A stretch of DNA of 64,000 bases, taken from assembly GCA_963712835.1 (NCBI GenBank), contig CAVQJJ010000002.1:186001-250000 (forward strand), read 5' to 3'. Made by a program: the position numbers and the translations under genes. Position 1 is the first letter of the stretch, and each line of letters begins with the position of its first letter. Positions 17,079-25,552 of the stretch are shown here, piece by piece. A model generated the notes under the pieces. It made no database searches. It saw only the letters and a list, made by a program, of their open reading frames with translations, and was not told where the DNA came from. This DNA comes from DATARH01 sp963712835 (GTDB lineage Bacteria > Pseudomonadota > Alphaproteobacteria > ATCC43930 > CGMCC-115725).

Positions 17079-19325
17079 ATGGCCGCCGCCGAGCGCGATC
17101 AAATCCAACCCCGGGTGTCCCCGCAAACCGCTGTGGCCGGCAAATCGCTGCTCGGCTCATTGGTCATCGTTGCCCGTCAGCACGGGATAAGCGTGTCGGT
17201 TCCGCAACTGGTTCAAGAGCACGGGATCGAACCCGAGCAGCTCACGGTTTCGGGGCTGCTGGGTATCGCCTCAGCTCACGGCTTGGAGGGCACTCGGGCG
17301 CATCTGACCTGGTCGCAGCTCATGAAGCTTAGCCACCAGGTGCCGGCCATCGTCATCTTGCGCAACGGTCACGCAATGGTCGTACGCGAGATCGTCAGCG
17401 CCCCAGACCTGCCCCGCATCTCCGTCGAAGACCCCAATGCCCATGCCGAGGCGCAACTGGTCCTGGACGAGGCGCGGTTCGTCTCGGCATGGACAGGGGA
17501 AATCCTGCTGTTCAAGCAGATCCTCTCATCGTCCCACGAAAGTCAGCCATTCAGTTTTTGGCTGATCGTCGCCCAATTAATGAGGGACCGCGGGCTGGCC
17601 TATTCGCTGGGGCTCTCTGCCCTGATGCTCAGCGTTCTCGCGATCGCGCCGATCATGTTCTGGAGGCTGCTGGTCGATCGTGTGCTCTATTACGGCAGTC
17701 TTGGCACCCTCACAGCGCTGTGCGTGACCCTGCTTGCACTGGTCGTTTTCGAGACAGCATTCGGCTATTTGCGACGTTACCTCGCCCTTCACCTTACACA
17801 ACGGATCGACGCGAAGTTAGCGACTTATGTATTCGATAAAATCATATTGTTGCCGATCGACTACTTCGAACGTCTGCCGATTGGCGAGACAACGCGACTA
17901 TTGAATGAAATCCATAAGATTCGCGGATTTTTGACGAATGGTGTGTTTGGGACGTTGCTCGATAGCTTCGTGTTGTTTGTGTTCGTGCCGATCATGCTGT
18001 TCTTCAGTCCGTTGCTAACATCCGGCGTGCTCGGCTTTGCGGTGCTGATTTGCATCTGGATCGTGTTCAGGCTGCCTGACGTGCGGAAAAAAACCGGGGC
18101 CGCGGTTCAGGCCGAGGTCGACAAGGGGTCGTTTCTCATCGAGACGCTTCACGGCATACGAACCATCAAGGCGTTAGCGCTCGATGCGCGTCGCCGCCGC
18201 GAGTGGGACGCCAAGGTTGCCAAGGCCGCGCAGCTGCAATTCGAAGCCGGCGAGGCGGCGAATATCGTGCAAACCGTCGTGGTGCCGCTCGAGCGGTTCA
18301 TGGTTTTTGGTGTTTTCGCGTTGGCGGTCTACCTCTCGATTGATTCGCGCCAGGAGATTTATGTCGGCGCGCTCTTTGCGTTTATGATGCTGTCGCAGCG
18401 GCTGGCATCGCCGATCGTCGGCTTGGCCCAAATGATCACCCAATACGACGAGGCATGGTTTGCGATTGAGATAATCCGCGCGGCTGTCAATCGCCCCTCC
18501 GAGGAAGGGCACAGCCAGGGCGCCATTCGCCCCGCAATCAGGGGACGAGTGCAGTTTCGCGATGTTCGGTTTCGTTATTTGGGCACGACGACGCCGGCGC
18601 TCGACGATGTGTCTTTCACGATTCCCGAGGGGTCGATTTTCGGCATCATGGGCCGTAGCGGCTCCGGCAAAACGACGGTGACCCGGCTGCTTCAGCTGTT
18701 TCATGGCAACTACGAGGGACTGATCGCGATTGATGATGTCGATTTGCGTGGATACGACGTCGATCACCTGCGGCGCAGCTTCGGCGTGGTTTCGCAGGAG
18801 AACTTCCTCTTTAGCGGCACGATCCGCAACGCTATCGCTTCCGGCAAGCCCGACGCCAGCTTCGACGAAGTCGTGATGGCGGCACGCCTTGCCGGTGCCG
18901 AGGAATTTATCGAACGCCTGCCGCGCGGCTACGACACGTTCATCTACGAGGGCTCATCGAACCTGTCGGGCGGGCAGCGCCAGCGGCTCGCGATCGCCCG
19001 CGCGCTGATCACCAACCCGCGCATCCTAATCCTCGACGAGGCGACAAGCGCGCTCGACGCCGAGAGCGAGGCGATCGTCAATGCCAACCTGGCTCGCATC
19101 GCCGAAGGCCGCACGATGATCGTCGTGTCGCACCGTCTGTCGTCGCTGGTGAATGCCGATGCGATCCTCGTTCTCGAGGGCGGCAAGGTCTACGACATCG
19201 GCTCGCACAGCGAACTGATCGACCGCTGCGACATCTATAGCAACCTCTGGCATCAGCAGCACCAGCACCTGATCCCCCGGCCGTCACATGAAGTTATTGC
19301 GTTCCGCCCGGCCGGAAGGGCTTGA
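17079..19325 (+). CDS. type I secretion system permease/ATPase with degenerate C39-like domain (copy 2)
   Basis: 748-residue paralogue of the preceding gene, 48 bases downstream. The C39-like domain again has Ser for the catalytic Cys (SLLGSLVIVARQHG) but keeps the His position (LRNGHAMVV) and the following Asp (SVEDPNAHA), so it is less degenerate than copy 1. Membrane helices about 160-440. The ATPase domain is complete: GRSGSGKTT near 525, LSGGQRQRLAIARAL near 628, LDEATSALD, VSHR. Start ATG at 17079 follows GGGAGCGACTGTG; a GTG one codon earlier is possible. Copies 1 and 2 probably form a heterodimeric exporter working with the HlyD protein that overlaps its 3' end. Confidence 0.92.
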   Translation: MAAAERDQIQPRVSPQTAVAGKSLLGSLVIVARQHGISVSVPQLVQEHGIEPEQLTVSGLLGIASAHGLEGTRAHLTWSQLMKLSHQVPAIVILRNGHAMVVREIVSAPDLPRISVEDPNAHAEAQLVLDEARFVSAWTGEILLFKQILSSSHESQPFSFWLIVAQLMRDRGLAYSLGLSALMLSVLAIAPIMFWRLLVDRVLYYGSLGTLTALCVTLLALVVFETAFGYLRRYLALHLTQRIDAKLATYVFDKIILLPIDYFERLPIGETTRLLNEIHKIRGFLTNGVFGTLLDSFVLFVFVPIMLFFSPLLTSGVLGFAVLICIWIVFRLPDVRKKTGAAVQAEVDKGSFLIETLHGIRTIKALALDARRRREWDAKVAKAAQLQFEAGEAANIVQTVVVPLERFMVFGVFALAVYLSIDSRQEIYVGALFAFMMLSQRLASPIVGLAQMITQYDEAWFAIEIIRAAVNRPSEEGHSQGAIRPAIRGRVQFRDVRFRYLGTTTPALDDVSFTIPEGSIFGIMGRSGSGKTTVTRLLQLFHGNYEGLIAIDDVDLRGYDVDHLRRSFGVVSQENFLFSGTIRNAIASGKPDASFDEVVMAARLAGAEEFIERLPRGYDTFIYEGSSNLSGGQRQRLAIARALITNPRILILDEATSALDAESEAIVNANLARIAEGRTMIVVSHRLSSLVNADAILVLEGGKVYDIGSHSELIDRCDIYSNLWHQQHQHLIPRPSHEVIAFRPAGRA
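19029..19251 (+). repeat. 223-base tract identical to 16734-16956 (copy B)
   Basis: Partner of copy A. It encodes the Walker B to C-terminal end of the ATPase domain. Similarity falls off at both edges (CGTCAG versus CATCAG on the right; TTG versus CTA on the left). Confidence 0.85.
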
Positions 19326-20667
19326 GCTGGCGGCCCCGGGCCGCGAGATCCGCGTCTTCCAGTCCGAAACCGCCGAAATCCTCGAAGGCAGCGATCAGCG
19401 CCGGACGTATTGGCTGGTCTTCGCCCTGACTTCCGCGCTGCTGGGCCTCATCCTGTTGACTTTTTGCATGCGGGTTGACCGTGTTGTGACGTCGGTTTCG
19501 GGGAAGATCGTGACGGTTGAGCCGACGGCGGTGCTGGGGGCGCTCGACCCGTCGATCATCAAGACGATCGATGTGCAGGAGGGCGAGCAGGTAAAAAAGG
19601 GTCAGTTGCTGGCGACGCTCGACCCGACCTTCACCACCGCCGATGTCGGCGCGCTCAAATCGCAGGTCGCCAACTACGGCGCCGAGGTCGCGCGCTGCCA
19701 GGCGGAGCTGGCGCAAAAGCCGTTTGACATGGCGCCCTCGGCCGATCCGGTGGCCAACAGCTTCATCGCCGCGCAGCGCGAGTATTACCTGCAGCGCAAG
19801 GCGCAGTTTGACGCCCAGGTGCAGAGCTACAACGACCAGATCGCGCAGTATCAGGCGACCATCGTCAAATACCAGACCGACCAGGCGCGCTATGGCGACC
19901 GGGCCAAGATATCGCAAGAGATCGAGCAGATGCGGGCGACCTTGGCCGCCGCCCAGGTCGGCAGCCGGCTCAACCTCTTGGCGGCGACCGACCAGAAGCT
20001 GGAGATCGAGCGCGCGCTCGAATTCGACAAGAACGCCACCGCCGAGGCGCAGCACGAGCTTGATGCGGCCAAGTCGACGCGCGATGCCTATATCCAGCAA
20101 TGGGACGGCCAGGTGAGCCAGGAGCTGGTGACGGCGCAGAGCAACCGCGACGCCGCGGCCGAGCAGCTGACCAAGGCCACCAAGCACCAGTCGCTGGTTC
20201 GGCTCGCGGCGCCGGAAGACAGCATGGTGTTGAAGATCGCCAAGCTGTCGCCGCAATCGGTGCTCAACCCCTCCGACCCGCTGCTGTACCTGGCGCCCCT
20301 GAAATCGCCGCTGCAGGCGGAGATCAACATCGCCGCGCGCGACATCGGCTTTATCCGGGTCGGCGACGACACGACGATCAAATTGAGCGCCTATGATTTC
20401 ATCGACCATGGCACGGTCGACGGCAAGGTCAAGTCGATCAGCGAGGGCGCCTTCACCACCGACGACAACGGCGCGCCGACCGATCCGTACTACAGAGTGC
20501 GGGTGGCGCTGGGCCGGGTCGCGCTGCGCAATGTGCCGGAGAATTTCCGGCTCGTGCCCGGCATCACCCTCACCGGCGACATCCACATCGGCACCCGATC
20601 CCTCTTTACCTATCTGTTCAGCGGCGTCATCCGGGGCACGAGCGAGCCTATGCGCGCCCTAAACTAG
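19288..20667 (+). CDS. HlyD-family type I secretion periplasmic adaptor
   Basis: 459 residues: cytoplasmic tail, membrane helix at about 41-60 (YWLVFALTSALLGLILLTF), lipoyl half VSGKIVTVEPTAVLGALDPSIIKTIDVQEGEQVKKGQLLATLDP, a long coiled-coil (about 115-270, many Gln/Ala heptads), the second lipoyl half and a beta-barrel ending VPENFRLVPGITLTGDIHIG. This is the HlyD/PrtE adaptor architecture that bridges the ABC exporter to a TolC-like channel. It starts 38 bases inside the end of ABC copy 2, so the flippase, two ABC genes and adaptor form one operon. No TolC homologue and no RTX substrate gene are present in the window. Confidence 0.93.
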   Translation: MKLLRSARPEGLELAAPGREIRVFQSETAEILEGSDQRRTYWLVFALTSALLGLILLTFCMRVDRVVTSVSGKIVTVEPTAVLGALDPSIIKTIDVQEGEQVKKGQLLATLDPTFTTADVGALKSQVANYGAEVARCQAELAQKPFDMAPSADPVANSFIAAQREYYLQRKAQFDAQVQSYNDQIAQYQATIVKYQTDQARYGDRAKISQEIEQMRATLAAAQVGSRLNLLAATDQKLEIERALEFDKNATAEAQHELDAAKSTRDAYIQQWDGQVSQELVTAQSNRDAAAEQLTKATKHQSLVRLAAPEDSMVLKIAKLSPQSVLNPSDPLLYLAPLKSPLQAEINIAARDIGFIRVGDDTTIKLSAYDFIDHGTVDGKVKSISEGAFTTDDNGAPTDPYYRVRVALGRVALRNVPENFRLVPGITLTGDIHIGTRSLFTYLFSGVIRGTSEPMRALN

Positions 20668-20711
20668 CGGAACCGACCCAATCCCCCGTCTTGACAGGAG
20701 CGCTTCGAGGC

Positions 20712-21815
20712 CTAAGAGCGTCGGATCACCTTGACGTTTATCGCTTCGAGCGTATCGCCGGGCAGTAGCGGCAGGCAGGCGTCGCCGTCCTTGAACGGGC
20801 CGCTGATCCCGCTGTCAAAGAACGCGCCGGAATACTCCACCGCGACGCGGCCTTGCAGCCGCGGCGACATCCGCACCGCAAATCCGCTAATGCGGAGGCT
20901 ACGTCCCCGCGTACCGCAGAATAGTGGGCTTGGCACCCACGGGCCTTCACTCCCGTCCGGGCCGACTATCTGGTACTCGATATCGGACGGAGTTACTTCG
21001 TCGAGCGGGCGGATCATGAAACCTTCGATCCGCAGCCGGCTGCCGCGGGTCCCGACCCAGCCGGTGCCGGGAAAAATCTGATCGCCGCGGCGCTCGATAT
21101 GAGCGAGCACCTCCAGCCGAACTTCCTTTTCCGGAGTGGCGCGTGCTGGAATGGCGCGCGGCTGCGCAACCATCGCGGGTGCGGCGGAGTTGGGGGCGAA
21201 CTCGGCGGGGTTGAGCCGACGCACGGAAACGCTCGGCGCCTGCACGGGCCGACCCGGCGGGCCGAATACCGTCACGGTGAGTTGCCCTCCGGTTGCCGGC
21301 GAGCGCACGATGATCAAGTCGCCCGGCGGCGGCAGCCAGTGGTCATCCCGTCCGGAGGCGGTGAGAATTTGCACGCGGTCGCGGTCGCTAGCTCCCGGCT
21401 GCGACAACCAGATTAACGGCAGAGAGATCTGTCCCAGAGTGTAAGGCTGCATTGGCGGTACGCTGATATCGACCGCGGAAAAGCCCGGATCGAGCGACAC
21501 TGTGCTGGCGACCGCGGCCATCTCGACCGTACTTATCGCCGTGGCGCCGGAAAACAAGCCGCCGGGGAACATCGTCAGCGGTTCCGGGGGCGCCGTTTCG
21601 GACTCGCGGCTTGCGGCACTTCCCGGTTGCGAGGCGGCGACAGGCTCGCTTTTCTCCGCTTCCATACTCGTCGCCGGCTGCAGCGCCGCTGGGGCTGTCA
21701 CCGCGCGGGAACGGCTGGCGGCACGCCTCTTGTTTGTCGGGCGTTGCGAGGTTGTCGATGACGCCGGATTGTCCGCGCTCGCCTCGGCTATGTCCGACTT
21801 CTTCTTCTGGGGCAT
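20712..21815 (-). CDS. protein with C-terminal ChW-like (hydrophobic W) repeats, unknown function
   Basis: 367 residues from an ATG with AGGA 12 bases upstream (a TTG four codons earlier is possible). The first 80 residues are basic, then Ala/Ser/Pro-rich and likely disordered. The middle (about 120-200) is beta-rich. The last 130 residues show three related units: GTGWVGTRGSRLRIEGFMI, then GPWVPSPLFCGTRGRSLRISG, then VEYSGAFFDSG ending LEAINVKVI. The G-W, GT-x-G-x-S/R-L-R-I-E/S-G pattern resembles the ChW repeats of clostridial surface proteins. No signal peptide is visible, and the gene sits convergent to a type I secretion operon, so a leaderless secreted product is possible but unproven. 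Confidence 0.55.
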   Translation of the reverse strand: MPQKKKSDIAEASADNPASSTTSQRPTNKRRAASRSRAVTAPAALQPATSMEAEKSEPVAASQPGSAASRESETAPPEPLTMFPGGLFSGATAISTVEMAAVASTVSLDPGFSAVDISVPPMQPYTLGQISLPLIWLSQPGASDRDRVQILTASGRDDHWLPPPGDLIIVRSPATGGQLTVTVFGPPGRPVQAPSVSVRRLNPAEFAPNSAAPAMVAQPRAIPARATPEKEVRLEVLAHIERRGDQIFPGTGWVGTRGSRLRIEGFMIRPLDEVTPSDIEYQIVGPDGSEGPWVPSPLFCGTRGRSLRISGFAVRMSPRLQGRVAVEYSGAFFDSGISGPFKDGDACLPLLPGDTLEAINVKVIRRS

Positions 21816-22040
21816 GTTTACGACCAAGTCCTGCTGCGATTACCCGGCTATGCTTTCAGTATAACGGGTCAACTCCGATATATTCATCCCCCAATTCACT
21901 CGTTTCAGACGAAAGCTGAACCGATGCTTAGCGCGATCATTGCCGATAGGCGAGACTCCATCGGTTTCAACGGCGGTTCCATCGGATATCGATTTATGAC
22001 ACTGTGCGGCCAGAGGCGGTAAATAGCCTGGGCTGGCAGT

Positions 22041-23522
22041 GTGACTATCCCGCTCGATATTGATTTTTCCAAGTTAACAGTCTTGGTGTTGGGCGACGTG
22101 ATGCTCGATACCTGGATTTACGGGCACATCGAGCGGATTTCGCCGGAAGCGCCGGTGCCGGTGCTGCGTACCGACCGCCGCCGCGAGATGCTCGGGGGTG
22201 CCGGCAATGTGGCGCGCAATGTCGCGGCCCTTGGCGGTCGTGCCCTCCTCGTCGGCGTCATCGGCGATGATCATTGCGGCAAGCAGCTCGGTCGGTTGGC
22301 GGAGAGCAGATCGTTGGTGCCCGGGTCGATAGAGGCGCGGCTCGTCGTTTCACCGCACCAGCCGACCATCCACAAGATGCGCTATGTCGCCGGTGGGCAG
22401 CAGGTCCTGCGGGTCGACGAGGAAACCGCGACGCCGGTTGAGGACGCCGTCGCGGCGCAGCTTCTCGGCGATTTTCAGCACGTTCTCTCGGAGGCCGATG
22501 TCGTCATCCTATCGGACTATGCCAAAGGGGTTTTGACCGAGGCGGTGCTGGAACACGCGATCGCCGCTGCAAAAGCACAGCGAAAGTTGGTGATTGCCGA
22601 CCCGAAGAACCGAGACTTTTCGCGTTATGACGGGGCGACGGTGCTGACGCCCAATCGCCTCGAGACGCTGACCGCGACCGGGATCGACTGCACCACCGAT
22701 GCGAAGGCGGAAGAGGCGGGGGCTCATGTGCTGACCGCGACGCATTCGGATGCGGTGCTCATCACACGCGGCGCCGATGGGCTCAGCGTCGTCCCGCGTG
22801 ACGGGCCGGCCACCCACATCGCGGGACGGGAGCGTTCGGTGTTCGATGTGTCGGGTGCGGGGGATTCGCTGGTAGCGACGTTGGCGCTGGCGTTGGCAGC
22901 GGGGCAACCGCTCGCGGATGCGGCGCGTTTGGCCAATTACGCCGCCGGTATCGTCGTCGAGAAGGCCGGCACCGCGACAGTCAGCGCCCGTGAGCTTCTC
23001 GGGGCGTTTCACGATAAAAGGCACGGCCCTGATGGGGCGAAAATCCTGCCGATGGATGGCGTGATCGAGCACGTCGCGCGCTGGCATGCCCTGGGGCAGC
23101 GCGTCGGTTTCACCAATGGTTGCTTCGACCTGCTGCATCCTGGGCATGTGACGCTGCTGGCCAAGGCCCGGGCGGCCTGTGACAAGCTCATTGTCGGGCT
23201 GAACTCGGATTCGTCGGTGCGGCGCCTCAAGGGATCCGATCGCCCGATCCAGAACGAGCTGGCGCGCGCGACGGTTATGGCATCGCTCGGGCAGGTCGAT
23301 CTCGTCGTCCTGTTTGACGAGGACACGCCGATCGATCTGATCGAGGCGATCCGGCCGGACCTGTTGGTCAAGGGCGCGGACTATGCCGAGGAAGACGTCG
23401 TCGGCGCGTCGTTCGTGCGTTCATACGGCGGAGAGGTCTATCTTGTGCCGATCGAGCAAGGGCACAGCACGACCGCCATGGTTTCGCGGATCAACACGCG
23501 GCAGGAAGTCTCCGGCGTCTGA
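22041..23522 (+). CDS. hldE: bifunctional heptose-7-phosphate kinase / heptose-1-phosphate adenylyltransferase
   Basis: 493-residue fusion making ADP-heptose for the LPS inner core. The N-terminal PfkB/ribokinase domain (about 1-320) shows LGDVMLDTWIYGHIERISPEAPVPVL, MLGGAGNVARNVA and the anion-hole/catalytic motif DVSGAGDSLVATLALAL near residue 270. The C-terminal nucleotidyltransferase domain (about 345-490) has GFTNGCFDLLHPGHVTLL with the HxGH motif and GLNSDSSVRRLKGSDRP. GTG start at 22041. The other heptose genes (gmhA, gmhB, hldD) are not in the window. Its presence implies a heptose-containing LPS core, and it lies between the secretion locus and the glycan-modification operon. Confidence 0.96.
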   Translation: MTIPLDIDFSKLTVLVLGDVMLDTWIYGHIERISPEAPVPVLRTDRRREMLGGAGNVARNVAALGGRALLVGVIGDDHCGKQLGRLAESRSLVPGSIEARLVVSPHQPTIHKMRYVAGGQQVLRVDEETATPVEDAVAAQLLGDFQHVLSEADVVILSDYAKGVLTEAVLEHAIAAAKAQRKLVIADPKNRDFSRYDGATVLTPNRLETLTATGIDCTTDAKAEEAGAHVLTATHSDAVLITRGADGLSVVPRDGPATHIAGRERSVFDVSGAGDSLVATLALALAAGQPLADAARLANYAAGIVVEKAGTATVSARELLGAFHDKRHGPDGAKILPMDGVIEHVARWHALGQRVGFTNGCFDLLHPGHVTLLAKARAACDKLIVGLNSDSSVRRLKGSDRPIQNELARATVMASLGQVDLVVLFDEDTPIDLIEAIRPDLLVKGADYAEEDVVGASFVRSYGGEVYLVPIEQGHSTTAMVSRINTRQEVSGV

Positions 23523-23676
23523 TTGGGGATTTTCCCGGCAAGCGCGCCGGCTCAGCGAGCACCAAGAGCCCGCTCCGAAACCAAAAAAGCTGCACAGCAA
23601 CAGTTGATTGGTGTGGCGCATCGGGAGCGAGTAGGGTTCGCTCAGTTTGCGCCGGTTCTACGCCGAGAGGTCCCCT

Positions 23677-23964
23677 ATGCGTATCCGCCGAATTGTGCTT
23701 TTGGCTGGGTTCGTCGCCGGTGTTGCGACCACGCCGTTCTCGACCGCGAAGGCGCAGGCATACTATTACCCACCTTGTTCGCCGTTCCCGCTTGCCTGGC
23801 CGTTTTGCGCAGCAGGCGCAGTTGTAGGCGTCGCCGCGGATATCGTGACCTCACCCGTGTGGTTATTGTCTGGTGCACCGCCGCCTTTCTACCCGCCGAG
23901 ATACTCCGCTCCAGCGTACTATGCACCGCCTCCACCACCACCCTATTACTATGGACCACGATGA
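23677..23964 (+). CDS. small secreted Pro/Tyr-rich protein
   Basis: 95 residues. The ATG at 23677 has CGAGAGG upstream and directly begins a signal peptide (MRIRRIVLLAGFVAGVATTPF, cleavage likely after AKAQA). The mature part has a hydrophobic stretch with two cysteines and ends in a Pro/Tyr-rich tail (YYAPPPPPPYYYGPR). Similar small YYP-rich exported proteins of unknown function are frequent in Hyphomicrobiales. It ends within the 3' end of the opposite-strand gene (16-base overlap). Confidence 0.65.
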   Translation: MRIRRIVLLAGFVAGVATTPFSTAKAQAYYYPPCSPFPLAWPFCAAGAVVGVAADIVTSPVWLLSGAPPPFYPPRYSAPAYYAPPPPPPYYYGPR

Positions 23965-24158
23965 GGTTGGTTGGGTATTGCGGTAACCTGAGATAGACGC
24001 TGCACGAGCCGGTCGCGTTCGGTCACTATGGCGCCAATGCGTAGCTTGGACCGACTTATTAAATCGCCGTCGCCTCTAGAGCGAGCAAACTCATAATCGA
24101 GTTGCGCCCGGCGAAGTCTTGAGGTTAGGAGATCAAGATCGGGATGGGTCAGCTCCAT
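23949..24158 (-). CDS. small helical protein, unknown function
   Basis: 69 residues, ATG preceded by a perfect AGGAGG with 7-base spacing, which is the best evidence that it is real. Predicted mostly helical (LTSRLRRAQLDYEFARSRGD, then LRIGAIVTERDRLVQRLSQV), with charged heptad-like spacing suggesting a short coiled-coil. No membrane segment or known domain. Convergent with the small secreted protein. Confidence 0.6.
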   Translation of the reverse strand: MELTHPDLDLLTSRLRRAQLDYEFARSRGDGDLISRSKLRIGAIVTERDRLVQRLSQVTAIPNQPHRGP

Positions 24159-24319
24159 TAGCTACCTCCTGTTCAATCTTCCTTTCCCCGGTAATTCGGA
24201 CTTGTCCTTAATCGCCCGTCAACCTCTATTACTCTGATTTTCATTTAGATTGTGGCTAGTAAGGTAAATACGCCGCTAACGTCGGTCGCGATGGCCACTA
24301 ACCGCCTCGCGTCGGCGCT

Positions 24320-24488
24320 TCAAAGCGGTGTGGGCCTAGACCGTGTCTTCGATGCCCGACCCGGATCGAGCTTCGCCAGCGCCGACTTGAGCGGCGGCGT
24401 GCGGGGATACTTGTCGTCCTCGGTGATCGCTAGGCATGCCGCGCCCCAGCACGGTGAGTTCTTCGTCGGTCAGGTCAAGCTGGGGCAC
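24320..24488 (-). pseudogene. frameshifted small conserved hypothetical gene
   Basis: From a GTG at 24488 the frame reads VPQLDLTDEELTVLGRG; the next frame continues ACLAITEDDKYPRTPPLKSALAKLDPG and ends at a TGA at 24320. Together these match the pattern of small rhizobial hypothetical proteins (LTDEEL ... DDxYPLSPRxRxLxAILAKLDP). One extra base near 24437 (GG for G) explains the break. Function unknown. A 110-codon open frame on the other strand across this region is not supported. Confidence 0.45.
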
Positions 24489-24609
24489 TTATGCTTCGCC
24501 CGGCCCATTTCTTCCGGCGCTGGCGGGCAGAGCGACACCCGTGGGCCAAAAAAGTTATTTGCGGCTAGCCACCAAATAACCTGATGATGTAATAAGTCAT
24601 TGTTTTTAT

Positions 24610-24685
24610 TGGTGAGCCCGTCGGGATTCGAACCCGAGACCTACTGATTAAAAGTCAGTTGCTCTACCGGCTGAGCTACGGGCTC
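24610..24685 (-). tRNA. tRNA-Lys (UUU), 3' CCA encoded
   Basis: Complete cloverleaf on the minus strand: acceptor stem GAGCCCG pairing CGGGCTC, D-arm GCTC-AGCCGGTA-GAGC, anticodon arm CTGAC-TTTTAAT-CAG with anticodon TTT, T-arm CGGG-TTCGAAT-CCCG, discriminator A and encoded CCA (24610-24612). The surrounding bases are AT-rich. It separates the LPS-heptose region from a decayed stretch and the glycan operon; no second copy of its 3' end was seen, so it is not shown to be an integration site. Confidence 0.97.
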
Positions 24686-25084
24686 TGGTTTAAAAACCTA
24701 TCTCATTGATTCTGTTTACGTTTTCGTCCCAGAAAATTCAGATTTTCTACTCATTTGTCTACTTGTCGGCTACCTCTGAAAACACACTCCTCCGGACCGT
24801 GCCCGGCGCACGATCAGGGCGGCTCATGTAGCAGATTCTTGCGGATCAAGCGACCACGATCACCGGGAGCGTGAGGGGTGCGGTCTTGGCAACCCTGGCG
24901 ATCTGTGGTCGCCAGGGTTGTAGCCGCCCGAGAGGGCTATTCGCCAACCTGATGGAAGATGTCCTTGCGGGACAGGATGATCTGATCGTGCGATCCCGAC
25001 GAGCAATGGGTCGTTCAAGCTGCCATTAGCGACCGGAAAGAGCCCGCGCTATTTCCTGTCCGGTCTCCGGGGCTTGGCGCACAA
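24686..25084. other. about 400 bases without a recognisable gene
   Basis: I see no supported gene on either strand. 24686-24780 is AT-rich relative to the genome. The rest is of average composition and contains the perfect hairpin at 24890-24920. It may be residue of a lost gene or mobile element, but no transposase fragment or terminal repeat pair was recognised. Confidence 0.6.
24890..24920. repeat. perfect 12-bp inverted repeat (hairpin)
   Basis: CAACCCTGGCGA (24890-24901), a 7-base loop TCTGTGG, then TCGCCAGGGTTG (24909-24920). Perfect pairing; no T-run follows on either strand, so it is not a standard terminator. Could be an operator, an element end or an RNA structure. Confidence 0.7.
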
Positions 25085-25552
25085 AACTGTATCGCGACGA
25101 ACGAAGATGCCGCCCGAATCCGCTACTTTGAGGAGCGCGTGAACAGCGACCGCGTCGACCAAGCTTTGCGACAACTAATCCTCGACAACTCGACAGGTCT
25201 TAGCAGGATATCATTGCCGCCCGCGGCGCGCTCGGCGAGATAAAACTTGTCAGCACCGTGACCTTGGAAGAAGTACTGGGTCCGTTCGAGCGCGTGGATT
25301 TTTCTCGAAGCGAATATCCAGCAATCCGAGATTATTGTCTTTCCGCCGTTTCGCGAGTTGCTGAAGCGAAAAGTTCGCCGCATCCACCTCGGCACCCAGG
25401 GGCAAGACGTGCACGATGCGATGCATCGAATGTTCGCCGAGGATGGTCGGGAGATTATCTTTAGTTACGGTCCCGAGAGTACCCATCAAACCGAACTCGG
25501 CTCTTTCGTCACCAATGACAGCATCCTCAGCGTCTGCAATCCATCGATCTGA
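25085..25552 (+). pseudogene. decayed FkbM-like methyltransferase remnant
   Basis: Three frames carry consecutive parts of one protein: ARIRYFEERVNSDRVDQAL (about 25109-25200), then QDIIAARGALGEIKLVSTV and TLEEVLGPFERVDF (25204-25304), then LEANIQQSEIIVFPPF followed by VRRIHLGTQGQDVH and LGSFVTNDSILSVCNPSI ending at 25552. The order (substrate-loop strand, ERVDFL-xANIQQSE acidic motif, VRRIHLGT, closing G-x-FVTND-x-L strand) fits the C-terminal half of FkbM-type SAM methyltransferases of sugar-biosynthesis loci. At least two frameshifts and no start: a true relic, plausibly once part of the glycan operon next door. Confidence 0.55.

Noticed and set aside
13324..21815. RTX or bacteriocin substrate for the secretion system
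   Set aside because: No GGxGxD nonapeptide repeats and no double-glycine leader peptide could be found in any frame around the locus.
24252..24584. 110-codon plus-strand open frame covering the hypothetical remnant
   Set aside because: The minus strand shows the conserved LTDEEL and DDKYP...LAKLDP pattern across the same bases; the plus-strand frame has no motif or ribosome-binding site.
24610..24685. tRNA-Lys as an integration (att) site of a genomic island
   Set aside because: No second copy of the tRNA 3' end, integrase or other mobile gene was seen on either side; the decayed stretch is suggestive only.
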